This document shows positions 33,818 through 41,934 of a DNA stretch of 44,631 nucleotides, in pieces. This stretch comes from Flavobacteriaceae bacterium UBA4439 (GTDB taxonomy: Bacteria; Bacteroidota; Bacteroidia; Flavobacteriales; Flavobacteriaceae): assembly GCA_002390455.1 (NCBI GenBank), contig DGPN01000014.1, positions 1 to 44,631 on the forward strand, in the 5' to 3' direction. Numbering within the stretch: position 1 is the first letter of the stretch; each line of letters starts with the position of its first letter. Position numbers and translations under genes: made by a program. The notes under the pieces are model-generated. The model saw only the letters and a program-made list of their open reading frames with translations. It had not been told where the DNA came from and did not search any database.

Positions 33818-34861
33818 TTACGATGTCCTTATCCCATTTTTCCCTTTAATTATATCTACTAAGGGCTTTTTTTCTTTTCTATTTAGGTAAATACTGCGGG
33901 CCAAGAACATTGCATTTCTAAAAGATTCCGTTTGTGCCTCGCCTTTTCCTGCAATTTCAAATGCAGTTCCATGATCTGGCGAAGTCCTTATTTTACTGAG
34001 TCCAGCCGTAAAATTGACTCCCTCACCAAAGGTTAAAGTCTTAAAAGGAATCAGACCTTGATCGTGATAAATGGCCAAAATAGCGTCAAATTGGTGGTGG
34101 GTTTGGTTACCAAAAAAACTATCGGCAGCATAGGGGCCATAAACCAAATGGCCTGCTCCTGACAATTCTTTTAGCAGTGGGCGAGTCACTTCGTCGTCCT
34201 CTTTACCAATCACTCCTTTGTCTCCCGTATGTGGATTTAGACCCAATACTGCTATTTTGGGACGGCTGATGTTAAAGTCTTGTTGTAAAGAATTCTCTAA
34301 CTGTTGTATTTTTTCTTTTAACCGTTCAGAGGTAAGCACGGTGGAAACCTCCTTGACAGCAATGTGGTCACTGACCAGTGCGACTTTCAGCATATCAGAA
34401 ACCATAAACATCAAACTATTTCCCTCAAGCTCTTTGGCCAAATAATCGGTATGACCTGGAAACTTAAAATCCTCGGATTGAATGGTTTCTTTATTGATTG
34501 GAGCAGTAACCAAGGCGTCAATCTCTCCCTTTTTTAGAGCGTGGGTGGCCGACTTTAAAGATTCGAAAGCCAATGCACCTGCAGTTTTTGAGGCTTCTCC
34601 AAAAACCAACTTAGCATTGGGCATAGGCAGGTCAAATACTTCCAACTGGGGTTTAATTGATTGATGATTTTTCTTTTTTAGAACGAAATTGGAATTGAGC
34701 CGAAAATGTTTTTTTTGGTTTTCCAATAGCTTAATAGGGCCAAAAATCAATGGAGTAAAAAATTCAAAAAGCCTTCGGTCTTCAAAAATTTTTAAAATGA
34801 TTTCTATTCCAATTCCGTTTGGATCTCCTATCGAAATGCCCAGCTTTATTTTACCCAACAT
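33818..34861 (-). CDS. pdxA: 4-hydroxythreonine-4-phosphate dehydrogenase
   Basis: NAD-dependent oxidation in the DXP-dependent pyridoxal 5'-phosphate pathway. SIGDPNGIGIEI at the start, the metal-site FPGHTDYLA, LNPHTGDKGVIG, and the C-terminal HDQGLIPFKTL and TSPDHGTAFEIAG are family signatures; 347 residues is normal. It heads the minus-strand cluster and diverges from riboflavin synthase. A TACATTTG -7 box (minus strand, 34893-34900) lies in the 53-bp gap, with no obvious -33 element. Confidence 0.96.
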   Translation of the reverse strand: MLGKIKLGISIGDPNGIGIEIILKIFEDRRLFEFFTPLIFGPIKLLENQKKHFRLNSNFVLKKKNHQSIKPQLEVFDLPMPNAKLVFGEASKTAGALAFESLKSATHALKKGEIDALVTAPINKETIQSEDFKFPGHTDYLAKELEGNSLMFMVSDMLKVALVSDHIAVKEVSTVLTSERLKEKIQQLENSLQQDFNISRPKIAVLGLNPHTGDKGVIGKEDDEVTRPLLKELSGAGHLVYGPYAADSFFGNQTHHQFDAILAIYHDQGLIPFKTLTFGEGVNFTAGLSKIRTSPDHGTAFEIAGKGEAQTESFRNAMFLARSIYLNRKEKKPLVDIIKGKNGIRTS

Positions 34862-34914
34862 TGGTGTTGCTTTTATTCCTAATTTTACATCACAAATGTA
34901 ATTAAATCTAACTG

Positions 34915-35505
34915 ATGTTTACTGGAATCATTGAGGCGTTTGGCAAAGTGGTCGATTTGAAAAAAGACCAAGAGAATCTTCACCTTAGCCTTGAAAGTAG
35001 TTTGACCCAAGAATTAAAAATAGATCAAAGCTTGGCCCATAATGGTGTTTGTCTCACTGTAGTGGATACAGCAGCCGATCAATACACCGTTACAGCCATT
35101 CAAGAAACTTTGGAAAAATCCAATCTTGGAAGCATTAAAATGGGTGATCTGATCAATCTCGAAAGGGCCATGATGATGAACAATCGTTTGGATGGACACA
35201 TTGTTCAAGGTCATGTGGATCAAATCGGTTATTGCACGGGAGTTGATTTTAGAGAAGGAAGCTGGTTTTTTGACTTCGAGTACGACCAAAATCAAAATAA
35301 CATCACCATAGAGAAAGGATCTATTTGTGTCAACGGAGTCAGTCTAACCGTAGTTAACTCTGGTGAGAATCACTTTTCTGTAGCCATCATTCCCTACACC
35401 TACGAACATACCAACTTCCACCAAATCCAAAAGGGAGATACGGTCAACTTGGAGTTTGATATGATCGGAAAATACATTTCTAAACTTCATCGTTTGCACA
35501 CATAG
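34915..35505 (+). CDS. ribE: Riboflavin synthase (alpha chain)
   Basis: Dismutates two 6,7-dimethyl-8-ribityllumazine molecules to riboflavin. Two tandem lumazine-binding barrels are visible, the first from MFTGIIEAFGKV and the second from LDGHIVQGHVDQIG onward. NGVCLTVV in repeat one corresponds to NGVSLTVV in repeat two. The length of 196 residues is normal. The start is the ATG at 34915. The antiporter gene follows after 36 bp on the same strand. Confidence 0.96.
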   Translation: MFTGIIEAFGKVVDLKKDQENLHLSLESSLTQELKIDQSLAHNGVCLTVVDTAADQYTVTAIQETLEKSNLGSIKMGDLINLERAMMMNNRLDGHIVQGHVDQIGYCTGVDFREGSWFFDFEYDQNQNNITIEKGSICVNGVSLTVVNSGENHFSVAIIPYTYEHTNFHQIQKGDTVNLEFDMIGKYISKLHRLHT

Positions 35506-35541
35506 AAATTTTTAGGTTATATTGTATAAAAACTAATATTT

Positions 35542-36810
35542 ATGGGCATTCTTGAATTATCTACTATATTAATTACTTTAGCCGCCATTTTTACGCTGAT
35601 TAACATCCGCCTTCTAAAGCTTCCACAAACCATTGGTTTAATGATTTTAGCACTTTGTTTATCCATTGTTGTTACCGTGGTCGGAGTTGCTTTTCCTCAA
35701 GTGTTTGAAACAGTAACAGAAATTACTAGAGAATTTGACTTTAGCGAATTACTGGTCAACGTGATGTTACCCTTCTTGCTTTTTGCTGGAGCGATAAGTG
35801 TCAACGTTCATGAACTATTAAAAGACAAAGTAACCATTCTACTCTTGGCCAGCTTTGGGGTGATTTTCTCCACCTTTGCCGTTGGTACTGGGGTTTATTG
35901 GTTGGTTGAGCAACCCCTATTTGGACTCAACAACTTGGGCTTGACTTATATAGATTGTCTTTTGTTCGGTGCTTTGATAGCACCCACAGACCCCATCGCC
36001 GTTTTGGCCATGATCAAAAAAATGAACTTGTCCTCCATCACCGAAACCCGGATTGCTGGTGAATCTCTTTTCAACGACGGTATTGGAGTAGTGGTTTTTT
36101 TAACCCTTTTGAACATCAAACAAGATGGCGTTGAAAACATCACTGCTGCTGCAGTAGGGGGCTTATTTATTACCGAAGTCCTAGGCGGCATTGCTCTAGG
36201 AAGCGTAATGGGCTACTTTGGCCTAAAACTTTTGAAATACATTGAGAATGAACATACCGAATTGGAAGTTTTAATCACCATATCTTTGGTTCTATTACTG
36301 CCTATCATTTCCCACCATTTTCACTTTTCTGCTGTCTTAGGGGTTGTAATGATGGGGTTATTTTTGAATCAAAATTTAGATATGGACAATAAAGAAGACG
36401 GTGTCCAAAAGGCCATGGGTGATTATGTTTACAAATTTTGGCACCTTTTGGATGAAACCTTAAATGCCATTTTATTCATTCTTATTGGATTAGAGATTAT
36501 CATGATTTTCGAATCTTTCCAAATGCCATTTATCACCATTTCCCTTTTGGTCATTGTTTTGGTTGTGTTGTCCAGAGGAATAGGGGTAAGCATTCCCATA
36601 GCCTTTTTATCACTGTTCAAAAAGTTTGAGAAGAAAACCGCTTTGATCATTACCTGGGGAGGACTCAGAGGAGGATTGAGCGTTGCCTTGGCATTGAATC
36701 TCCCCGATGACATTGGGGAGGGAAAAGCCCTCATCCTTTTTCTGACCTATGTAATTGTGTTGTTTACAATTTTAGTTCAAGGATTGACATTAAAAAATAT
36801 TGTAAAATAA
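35542..36810 (+). CDS. CPA1-family cation:proton antiporter (NhaP-like)
   Basis: Inner-membrane Na+ (or K+)/H+ exchanger. About twelve hydrophobic helices fill 422 residues. APTDPIAVLA (near residue 151) and GESLFNDGIGVVVFL (near 173) contain the transport-site Asn-Asp pair typical of electroneutral CPA1 proteins. ITWGGLRGGLSVALAL near 372 is the conserved late helix. It lacks a C-terminal nucleotide- or TrkA-like regulatory domain. Marine salt homeostasis would fit. A promoter for a small RNA begins directly after its stop. Confidence 0.9.
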   Translation: MGILELSTILITLAAIFTLINIRLLKLPQTIGLMILALCLSIVVTVVGVAFPQVFETVTEITREFDFSELLVNVMLPFLLFAGAISVNVHELLKDKVTILLLASFGVIFSTFAVGTGVYWLVEQPLFGLNNLGLTYIDCLLFGALIAPTDPIAVLAMIKKMNLSSITETRIAGESLFNDGIGVVVFLTLLNIKQDGVENITAAAVGGLFITEVLGGIALGSVMGYFGLKLLKYIENEHTELEVLITISLVLLLPIISHHFHFSAVLGVVMMGLFLNQNLDMDNKEDGVQKAMGDYVYKFWHLLDETLNAILFILIGLEIIMIFESFQMPFITISLLVIVLVVLSRGIGVSIPIAFLSLFKKFEKKTALIITWGGLRGGLSVALALNLPDDIGEGKALILFLTYVIVLFTILVQGLTLKNIVK

Positions 36811-36839
36811 TTGACAAAAAAAAATTCTTACTATATTTA
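36811..36839 (+). promoter_or_regulatory. Promoter of the small transcription unit
   Basis: TTG at 36811-36813, an 18-bp spacer containing a nine-A tract, and TATATTTA at 36832-36839 (one mismatch to TAnnTTTG). The predicted start of transcription is near 36844-36847. Confidence 0.6.
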
Positions 36840-36869
36840 TAATGAGAAATTAAAGCTGTGACAACAGCA

Positions 36870-36920
36870 ATGTCTAACGAATATAGAAAGGAGGTGTCAA
36901 ATGTCTTACATAATATGTAA
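36870..36920 (+). CDS. Possible 16-codon leader peptide overlapping the next mini-ORF
   Basis: ATG at 36870 opens a 16-residue frame (MSNEYRKEVSNVLHNM) ending TAA at 36920. The SD-like segment of the next mini-ORF lies inside it, coding for RKEV, so a ribosome translating this frame would cover that SD. It has no SD of its own. It is supported only by position and may be chance. Confidence 0.25.
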   Translation: MSNEYRKEVSNVLHNM

Positions 36921-36966
36921 TTTAGGGAAGTTAGGACAGCAGATACCAACGAGTCCTGCGTTCTAA
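36901..36966 (+). CDS. Possible 21-residue small protein with an extended Shine-Dalgarno
   Basis: ATG at 36901, stop TAA at 36964-36966. The peptide starts MSYIICNLGKLG and ends PTSPAF; it is uncharged except for one lysine and has one cysteine. GGAGG at 36890-36894 sits six bases before the ATG, the ideal spacing, which is very unusual in this window. No known family comes to mind. The peptide may be real or may exist only to place a ribosome on the RNA. Confidence 0.4.
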   Translation: MSYIICNLGKLGQQIPTSPAF

Positions 36967-36986
36967 GCTATCCTTATCTATAAGTC

Positions 36987-37016
36987 AAATGCGAGCCGAT
37001 GGGCTCGCATTTTTTG
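36987..37016 (+). terminator. Strong intrinsic terminator of the small transcription unit
   Basis: AAATGCGAGCC (36987-36997), GATG loop, GGCTCGCATTT (37002-37012): an 11-bp perfect stem with a G/C-rich core and a six-U run (37010-37015). It is the strongest terminator seen in this window. The remaining 37017-37086 holds only A/T-rich sequence with TATATTTA and TATCTTTA boxes before the GT2 gene. Confidence 0.9.
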
Positions 37017-37086
37017 CTTTATTATTTATTTGTTTTAATAGAATCTCTAGCAATGTAGTTTAGAATTATATTTATCTTTAGGCACT

Positions 37087-37821
37087 ATGCAGAAAGATCT
37101 GGCCATCGTAATCCCTTGCTATAATGAGGCGGATCGCTTGCCCGTTTCTCAGTTTAAAAACTTCCTCTCTGTCCAACCCAAAGTGTCTGTTTTTTTTGTA
37201 AATGATGGTTCTAAAGACAAAACCCATGAGGTGCTGTGGGCCTTAAAAGATCAATTCCCCGAACAAATTGAAGTCCTGAACATGCCCCAAAATAGCGGAA
37301 AAGCCAATGCTGTTCGAATGGGAGTGCGCCAAGTAATACTTCAAAAAAATTTCCTGAAAGTAGCCTATCTGGATGCAGACCTAGCCACTAGCCTTGAAGA
37401 ATGTCTCCGGCTATCAGAATATGTTAAAGATGAGGTATTACTCACATTTGGATCGAGAATTTTGAAGCTGGACAATCAAATCAAAAGAAAATGGTACCGT
37501 TTTCTCCTAGGAAGATTGGTCGCCACTGCCATTTCCAATACTTTAAAACTAAGTATTTACGATTCTCAATGCGGTTGTAAAATTTTTGAATTCCAAATCG
37601 CCGAAAAAATATTCGATGAAGTCTTTATTTCCAAATGGCTTTTTGATGTTGAAATTTTCTTTAGAATGATTCGTCTTTTTGGTAGATCTGAGATTCAAAA
37701 TCAAATTCGGGAAATTCCTCTCAGGGCTTGGGTGGACGCCCCAGACTCGAGGGTGAGTCCACTGTATTTTTTTAGCTTGTGGTGGGATCTTTATCTAATA
37801 TCAAAACATTATAAACGTTGA
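37087..37821 (+). CDS. GT2 glycosyltransferase, dolichyl/polyprenyl-phosphate hexose synthase-like
   Basis: GT-A fold transferase resembling ALG5/DPG-synthase proteins, expected to move a hexose from a nucleotide sugar to polyprenyl phosphate at the inner face of the membrane. VIPCYNEADRLP at the start, VNDGSKDKTHEVL near residue 37, PQNSGKANAVRMGV near 66, the metal-binding YLDADLATS near 94, and DSQCGCKIF near 159 fit that group. The length of 244 residues shows no C-terminal membrane anchor. Its stop overlaps the TTG start of the GT39 gene by 3 bases, so the two are coupled. Confidence 0.88.
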   Translation: MQKDLAIVIPCYNEADRLPVSQFKNFLSVQPKVSVFFVNDGSKDKTHEVLWALKDQFPEQIEVLNMPQNSGKANAVRMGVRQVILQKNFLKVAYLDADLATSLEECLRLSEYVKDEVLLTFGSRILKLDNQIKRKWYRFLLGRLVATAISNTLKLSIYDSQCGCKIFEFQIAEKIFDEVFISKWLFDVEIFFRMIRLFGRSEIQNQIREIPLRAWVDAPDSRVSPLYFFSLWWDLYLISKHYKR

Positions 37822-39218
37822 GCTTAAAAGAAAAAATAAAGAGGGACTTTGGGTCTCGCTATGGGTTGATCTTTGCTCTTTTGGCTGGAATACGCTTGTT
37901 TTTCAATGCTGTCATTCCACTGACAGATAAAACCGAGGCGCGCTATGGAGAGATCGCCCGATTGATGGCAGAAACGGGAAATTGGATCGTCCCACAAATT
38001 GATTACGGTATCCCCTTTTGGGCCAAACCGCCCCTGTCTGCTTGGCTCACTAGCGCTTCTATCAAACTACTGGGCACTTCCGAATTTGCCTTGAGACTTC
38101 CCTTTTGGATCATGGCAGTATTAATTGCTTTATTATTGATCCCCTACGCTCACCAAAAAAAAATTAACGGCTTAATCCCTGGAATTGTCCTTTTTACACT
38201 TCCAGAGTTTTTTCTCCATGCTGGCGTTCTCTCCACCGATTTGATGCTTTCCTTTTCCGTTGGTCTAACGATGATCGGGTTCTGGGAATTCATGCAGTCC
38301 GGAAAAAGTAGGATCTCAGGATTGCTTTTTTTTGCAGGAATTGGTTTAGGCCTACTGGCCAAAGGCCCAATCATTGGGGTACTTAGTTTTCCTCCCTTAT
38401 TCTTGTGGTGCCTTCGCCAACGAATTTCATTAAAGGAAATATTTCAAATCCCTTGGGTATTGGGAGGACTTTTGATCCTTTCAATAGCCCTGCCTTGGTA
38501 TTGGCTAATGGAAATCAATTCCCCTGGTTTTATTGATTATTTTGTGGTGGGAGAACATTTTCTGCGTTTCATTGATTCTTCTTGGGCCGGAGATAAATAC
38601 GGTTTCCCCAAACAACAACCTTTAGGTATAATTTGGGCATTTCTCCTGGCCGGTGCATTGCCCTGGTCTTTTGTCCTTTTGGGTCAACTCAAAAATGGAT
38701 TAAAAAAAGTTTGGAATGACCCTTGGCAGTTATTCCTATGGCTTTGGATATTGTGGACACCTTTTTTCTTCTCTTTTTCAAAAAGTTTGATCCATACTTA
38801 TACCCTTCCCATAATGATTCCCATTGCCCTTTTAGTTGTGCATCATTGGTCATCGCTTAAAACAAAAAAAACCATTCTGTATATGGCCGTCGGGCTTCCC
38901 ATTTTGTTGATTAGCAGCTACTTTTTGGAGCCCACCCAAAAAATCCTTTCGGAAAGTACAGACAAAAACTTGGTGTTTCACCCTCAAGTTGAACCTTCGA
39001 GACTTTATGCATTTCCTTTCAAATCTTATTCCAGTCAGTTTTACTCCAAAGGAAAAATAAAAGTCATCACCCCCAATACACTAGAAAAGATGGTTGAGGA
39101 TTCGACTTCATTCTCCATTATTATTAAAAAAAGACAGCTTGAAGACCTTTCTCCAAAGGTTATGGGTAAACTAAAGCTGCTGATGGAAAGAAGAAAAGAC
39201 AATCTTTATCATTATTAA
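37818..39218 (+). CDS. GT39/ArnT-like membrane glycosyltransferase
   Basis: Polytopic enzyme that uses a polyprenyl-phosphate sugar to glycosylate a lipid or protein on the periplasmic side. The first loop has TDKTEARYGEIARLM (about residues 36-50), with the acidic residue expected for catalysis, and AKPPLSAWLTSASIKLLG near 69. About ten hydrophobic helices precede a short soluble tail (about 360-466). The start is TTG at 37818, overlapping the GT2 stop. The pair fits donor maker plus transferase. The acceptor (lipid A, glycan or protein) is not indicated. Confidence 0.85.
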   Translation: MSLKEKIKRDFGSRYGLIFALLAGIRLFFNAVIPLTDKTEARYGEIARLMAETGNWIVPQIDYGIPFWAKPPLSAWLTSASIKLLGTSEFALRLPFWIMAVLIALLLIPYAHQKKINGLIPGIVLFTLPEFFLHAGVLSTDLMLSFSVGLTMIGFWEFMQSGKSRISGLLFFAGIGLGLLAKGPIIGVLSFPPLFLWCLRQRISLKEIFQIPWVLGGLLILSIALPWYWLMEINSPGFIDYFVVGEHFLRFIDSSWAGDKYGFPKQQPLGIIWAFLLAGALPWSFVLLGQLKNGLKKVWNDPWQLFLWLWILWTPFFFSFSKSLIHTYTLPIMIPIALLVVHHWSSLKTKKTILYMAVGLPILLISSYFLEPTQKILSESTDKNLVFHPQVEPSRLYAFPFKSYSSQFYSKGKIKVITPNTLEKMVEDSTSFSIIIKKRQLEDLSPKVMGKLKLLMERRKDNLYHY

Positions 39219-39279
39219 TAAATTCAAATGCTATTTTTACGGAACTGTTTTTAACCGTATACCATAAATCCATTTCAAA

Positions 39280-41742
39280 ATGTTTAGAAAAAGTAAAATC
39301 CTTCTGATTTTTATTTGTCTAATTTCTTTTTGTGCTCAAGGTCAAATCTCAGGAATTGTTATGGATAAAAACACCAATAATTCCATTGACTACGCAACTA
39401 TAATTTTGAAACAGGACGGTCAAATTTTGGAAGGAACCATTTCAAAACCTGACGGTAGTTTTTTTCTTCCCATTTCTCGTGGGGGTACCTTTACTGTGGA
39501 AATCTCATTTCTTGGCTATCAGAAATTAGAGACCGAAAATGTTGTTGCCCAAAAAAACACTCCCTATGATCTAGGAATCATCGGACTGCAAACAAGCCGA
39601 AACATACTGGATGAAGTGATTATCGATGCCCAACAAGCAGTTGTTCTCAATAAAATTGACCGCCAGATCTACTCGGCCAGTGAATATACGAGTGCCAGAG
39701 GCGGGACAGGAATTGATGTCATTAGAAATTTACCTTCGTTGAGTTTCAACGGATTGGGCGAAATCAGCCTCAGGGGAAGCGCTGGATTTGTAGTGTTATT
39801 GAACAACAAGCCCATACAGTCCGATGTTCAAAGTTTATTGAACCAAATCCCCGCCAACAGTATAAAAAGTATCGAAATTATTACTTCTCCATCGGCTCAA
39901 TACGATGCAGAGGGAAAGGCGGGAATCATCAATATACTGACCCTTAAAAATACAATAGAGGGTGACTATTTTCAGATCAATACCCTCATAGGTGCCCCTT
40001 CTATCGAAGACTACGACAATGCACAACCCTCTCAACGTTTTGGTGCGGATATCACCTACAATACCGTTCGAGAAAAGTGGAATTTTTCGTCCGGATTGAG
40101 CTTTCAAAGAAATGACCTCTCAGGAAGAAGAGAAGGCGATGTTTATACTATTATTGGAGATAAATTAACCCAATTTCCTTCTGACGGAGAACGTAGCTTT
40201 GATGAAATCAATTATTCTGGACGACTGACTGCAGATTATCAACTCTCGGATCAGGATCTGTTTTCTCTCGGACTTTATGCCGGAAAAAGAAGCAAAGACA
40301 GAACTGCAGACATTGTCTATTATGATAATCGTGCCACCTCGGATTCTGATGAAAAGGACTACCAATTTCAATACTACAACGAAAATCTGAGGATCAGAAA
40401 AAGTGATTTTGTTTTGGGAAGTTTGGATTACGGTCATCGTTTTGACAATTCGGCTGAGCTCAATACTTCCATTCTCTATGAGTACACCTTGTTAGGAGGC
40501 CCTACCACCAATAGAAATTTAGGTCACCCCGACAATGAAATCGTTTATCAGGATGAATACAACACCAACGACAATCCTCTCTATGGCGTGCGATTCAATC
40601 TGGATTATGATTTCAAACCACTGAGTATTGGTACCCTCAAAATAGGCTATCAATTCAGAAAACTTGACCATACTGGTGATTTTGTGTATGAGCGAAAAAA
40701 TAATGAAACTCAACTTTTTGAGTTGGTTCCTGAGTTCTCGAGTGAAGTAAATCTCAAACGATCCATACATGCAGGCTATTTACAATACAATACTCGTATT
40801 GAAAAATGGAGTTTTGCCGCTGGACTGCGGATGGAAAACATGCAAAGGGACTTGTCTTTAAAAGATAAGACTGGAAAATTAGACCAAGACTATTCATTGG
40901 GTTTTACCAAGTTTTTTCCTTCTGCGAGTATAATATACCAATGGAAGGATGGGCTTTCTTTTAACCTTGCATACAGCAAGAGAATCGAACGTACCACTAC
41001 CTTTAAAATGAATCCGTTTCCTGAAAGAGAACACTCAGAAACCCTTGAACAAGGCGACCCCAACTTACATCCTGAGTTGATCGACCAAGTGGAATTGGGT
41101 GTAAATTATAAAAGTAAAAAAGGGCGCAATATATTTTCAAGCTTGTACTATCGCAATGTTAATCATTTGATCAATAGGGTCAACACTGTTTACAATGATA
41201 CCATTTTAAACCGCATCTACTCCAACGTTGGCAATGCCAAAATAATAGGTCGAGAAATGACCGCAGATTACACCTTAAGCAAAAAATTTAAACTTTTAAT
41301 CTCCAGTAACTACTACTATACCATCATCAAAGGATCGTTTGACGGCCGCACTGTCAATACTGATGCCTATGCCAGCAACTATAATATAAACGCTACTTAT
41401 CGTTTTTCGGACTTGGCTTTTGCTCAATTTAACTTTAATTATATTTCCAACAGGATTACCGCTCAGGGAAGAGACTCAGAATACTATTCTCCTAACCTAA
41501 CCCTGTCCCGACGTTTTTGGAACAATCAATTGACCGCAACGCTCCAATGGAAAAATATTGATATGGGGATGCTCAATTCGAATGAACAAAGGATTACCAC
41601 CATGAGATCAGGTGAATTTTACACCACCACCAACTATGTTTATGAAGTAGATATGATACTGCTCAGCTTGAGTTATAACTTCAATAATAGAAAAAACACT
41701 ACCAAGTTTATCGAAAGTGAATTTGGAAAAAGAGAGTTCTAA
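39280..41742 (+). CDS. Outer-membrane beta-barrel receptor with CarboxypepD_reg-like domain (TonB-dependent family)
   Basis: Signal peptide about 1-22 (ends CAQGQ), carboxypeptidase-regulatory-like domain about 23-110 (ISGIVMDKNTNNSIDYATI), plug-like domain about 125-230 (GTGIDVIRNLPSLSFNG, IKSIEIITSPSAQYDAEGKAGI), then a large barrel to residue 820. YNFNNRKNTTKFIESEFGKREF is a polar tail, so the last strand may lie just before it. This belongs to the outer-membrane-beta-barrel group without a SusD partner, for which substrates are mostly unknown. A TATTTTTA -7-like box is in the 61-bp upstream gap. The stop overlaps the convergent CDGSH gene by 4 bp. Confidence 0.9.
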   Translation: MFRKSKILLIFICLISFCAQGQISGIVMDKNTNNSIDYATIILKQDGQILEGTISKPDGSFFLPISRGGTFTVEISFLGYQKLETENVVAQKNTPYDLGIIGLQTSRNILDEVIIDAQQAVVLNKIDRQIYSASEYTSARGGTGIDVIRNLPSLSFNGLGEISLRGSAGFVVLLNNKPIQSDVQSLLNQIPANSIKSIEIITSPSAQYDAEGKAGIINILTLKNTIEGDYFQINTLIGAPSIEDYDNAQPSQRFGADITYNTVREKWNFSSGLSFQRNDLSGRREGDVYTIIGDKLTQFPSDGERSFDEINYSGRLTADYQLSDQDLFSLGLYAGKRSKDRTADIVYYDNRATSDSDEKDYQFQYYNENLRIRKSDFVLGSLDYGHRFDNSAELNTSILYEYTLLGGPTTNRNLGHPDNEIVYQDEYNTNDNPLYGVRFNLDYDFKPLSIGTLKIGYQFRKLDHTGDFVYERKNNETQLFELVPEFSSEVNLKRSIHAGYLQYNTRIEKWSFAAGLRMENMQRDLSLKDKTGKLDQDYSLGFTKFFPSASIIYQWKDGLSFNLAYSKRIERTTTFKMNPFPEREHSETLEQGDPNLHPELIDQVELGVNYKSKKGRNIFSSLYYRNVNHLINRVNTVYNDTILNRIYSNVGNAKIIGREMTADYTLSKKFKLLISSNYYYTIIKGSFDGRTVNTDAYASNYNINATYRFSDLAFAQFNFNYISNRITAQGRDSEYYSPNLTLSRRFWNNQLTATLQWKNIDMGMLNSNEQRITTMRSGEFYTTTNYVYEVDMILLSLSYNFNNRKNTTKFIESEFGKREF

Positions 41743-41930
41743 ATTTTGTGTGAACCATCACAAAAAGGCATGTCTTTGGATTTAGTACATCCACAAAGGG
41801 TAAATCTGTTGCCGTGTTTGATAGGGTTTCCCTCCAAATCGGTAAGGTTCACCTTACCTTCCACAACTATCTGTCCTTTGGCTTTTCTATAGATTCTTGG
41901 AGTTCGTTCCTCATTTGCATTGGATCCCAT
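41739..41930 (-). CDS. CDGSH iron-sulfur domain protein
   Basis: Small [2Fe-2S] protein. The cluster ligands are all visible: Cys46, Cys48, Cys57 and His61 in CGCTKSKDMPFCDGSH, the mitoNEET-type 3Cys-1His motif. With 63 residues it is a single-domain soluble form. Role in vivo is unknown (redox sensing or cluster transfer in relatives). It starts 4 bp after the sulfatase stop, so it is probably in the same transcript, and it overlaps the convergent receptor gene by 4 bp. Confidence 0.93.
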   Translation of the reverse strand: MGSNANEERTPRIYRKAKGQIVVEGKVNLTDLEGNPIKHGNRFTLCGCTKSKDMPFCDGSHKI

Positions 41931-41934
41931 ATAA

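Larger units (their letters stand above)
36846..37016 (+). ncRNA. Candidate small regulatory RNA / mRNA of about 170 nt with an extended anti-SD-complementary segment
   Basis: Bounded by the promoter at 36811-36839 and the terminator ending at 37016. A 5-bp hairpin (GCTGT, loop GACA, ACAGC; 36855-36868) sits near the 5' end. TAGAAAGGAGGTG at 36884-36896 is a 13-nt match to the expected complement of a Flavobacteriia 16S 3' tail, six bases before an ATG at 36901. A short inverted repeat (AGGAC 36933-36937, GTCCT 36953-36957) lies further in. I do not recognize the family. It could be a non-coding RNA that pairs with 16S rRNA, or the mRNA of a 21-residue peptide. The exact 5' end is inferred. 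Confidence 0.55.

Noticed and set aside
36764..36949. Minus-strand 61-residue open frame across the small RNA unit
   Set aside because: It begins inside the RNA region and runs into the antiporter 3' end, has composition expected of A/T-rich antisense sequence, and lacks promoter or homology cues.
36846..37016. Small RNA as SRP RNA, tmRNA or 6S RNA
   Set aside because: I see no SRP helix-8 GGAAG/AGCAG pattern, no tmRNA Ala-acceptor ends, and no long 6S-like bubble flanked by stems.
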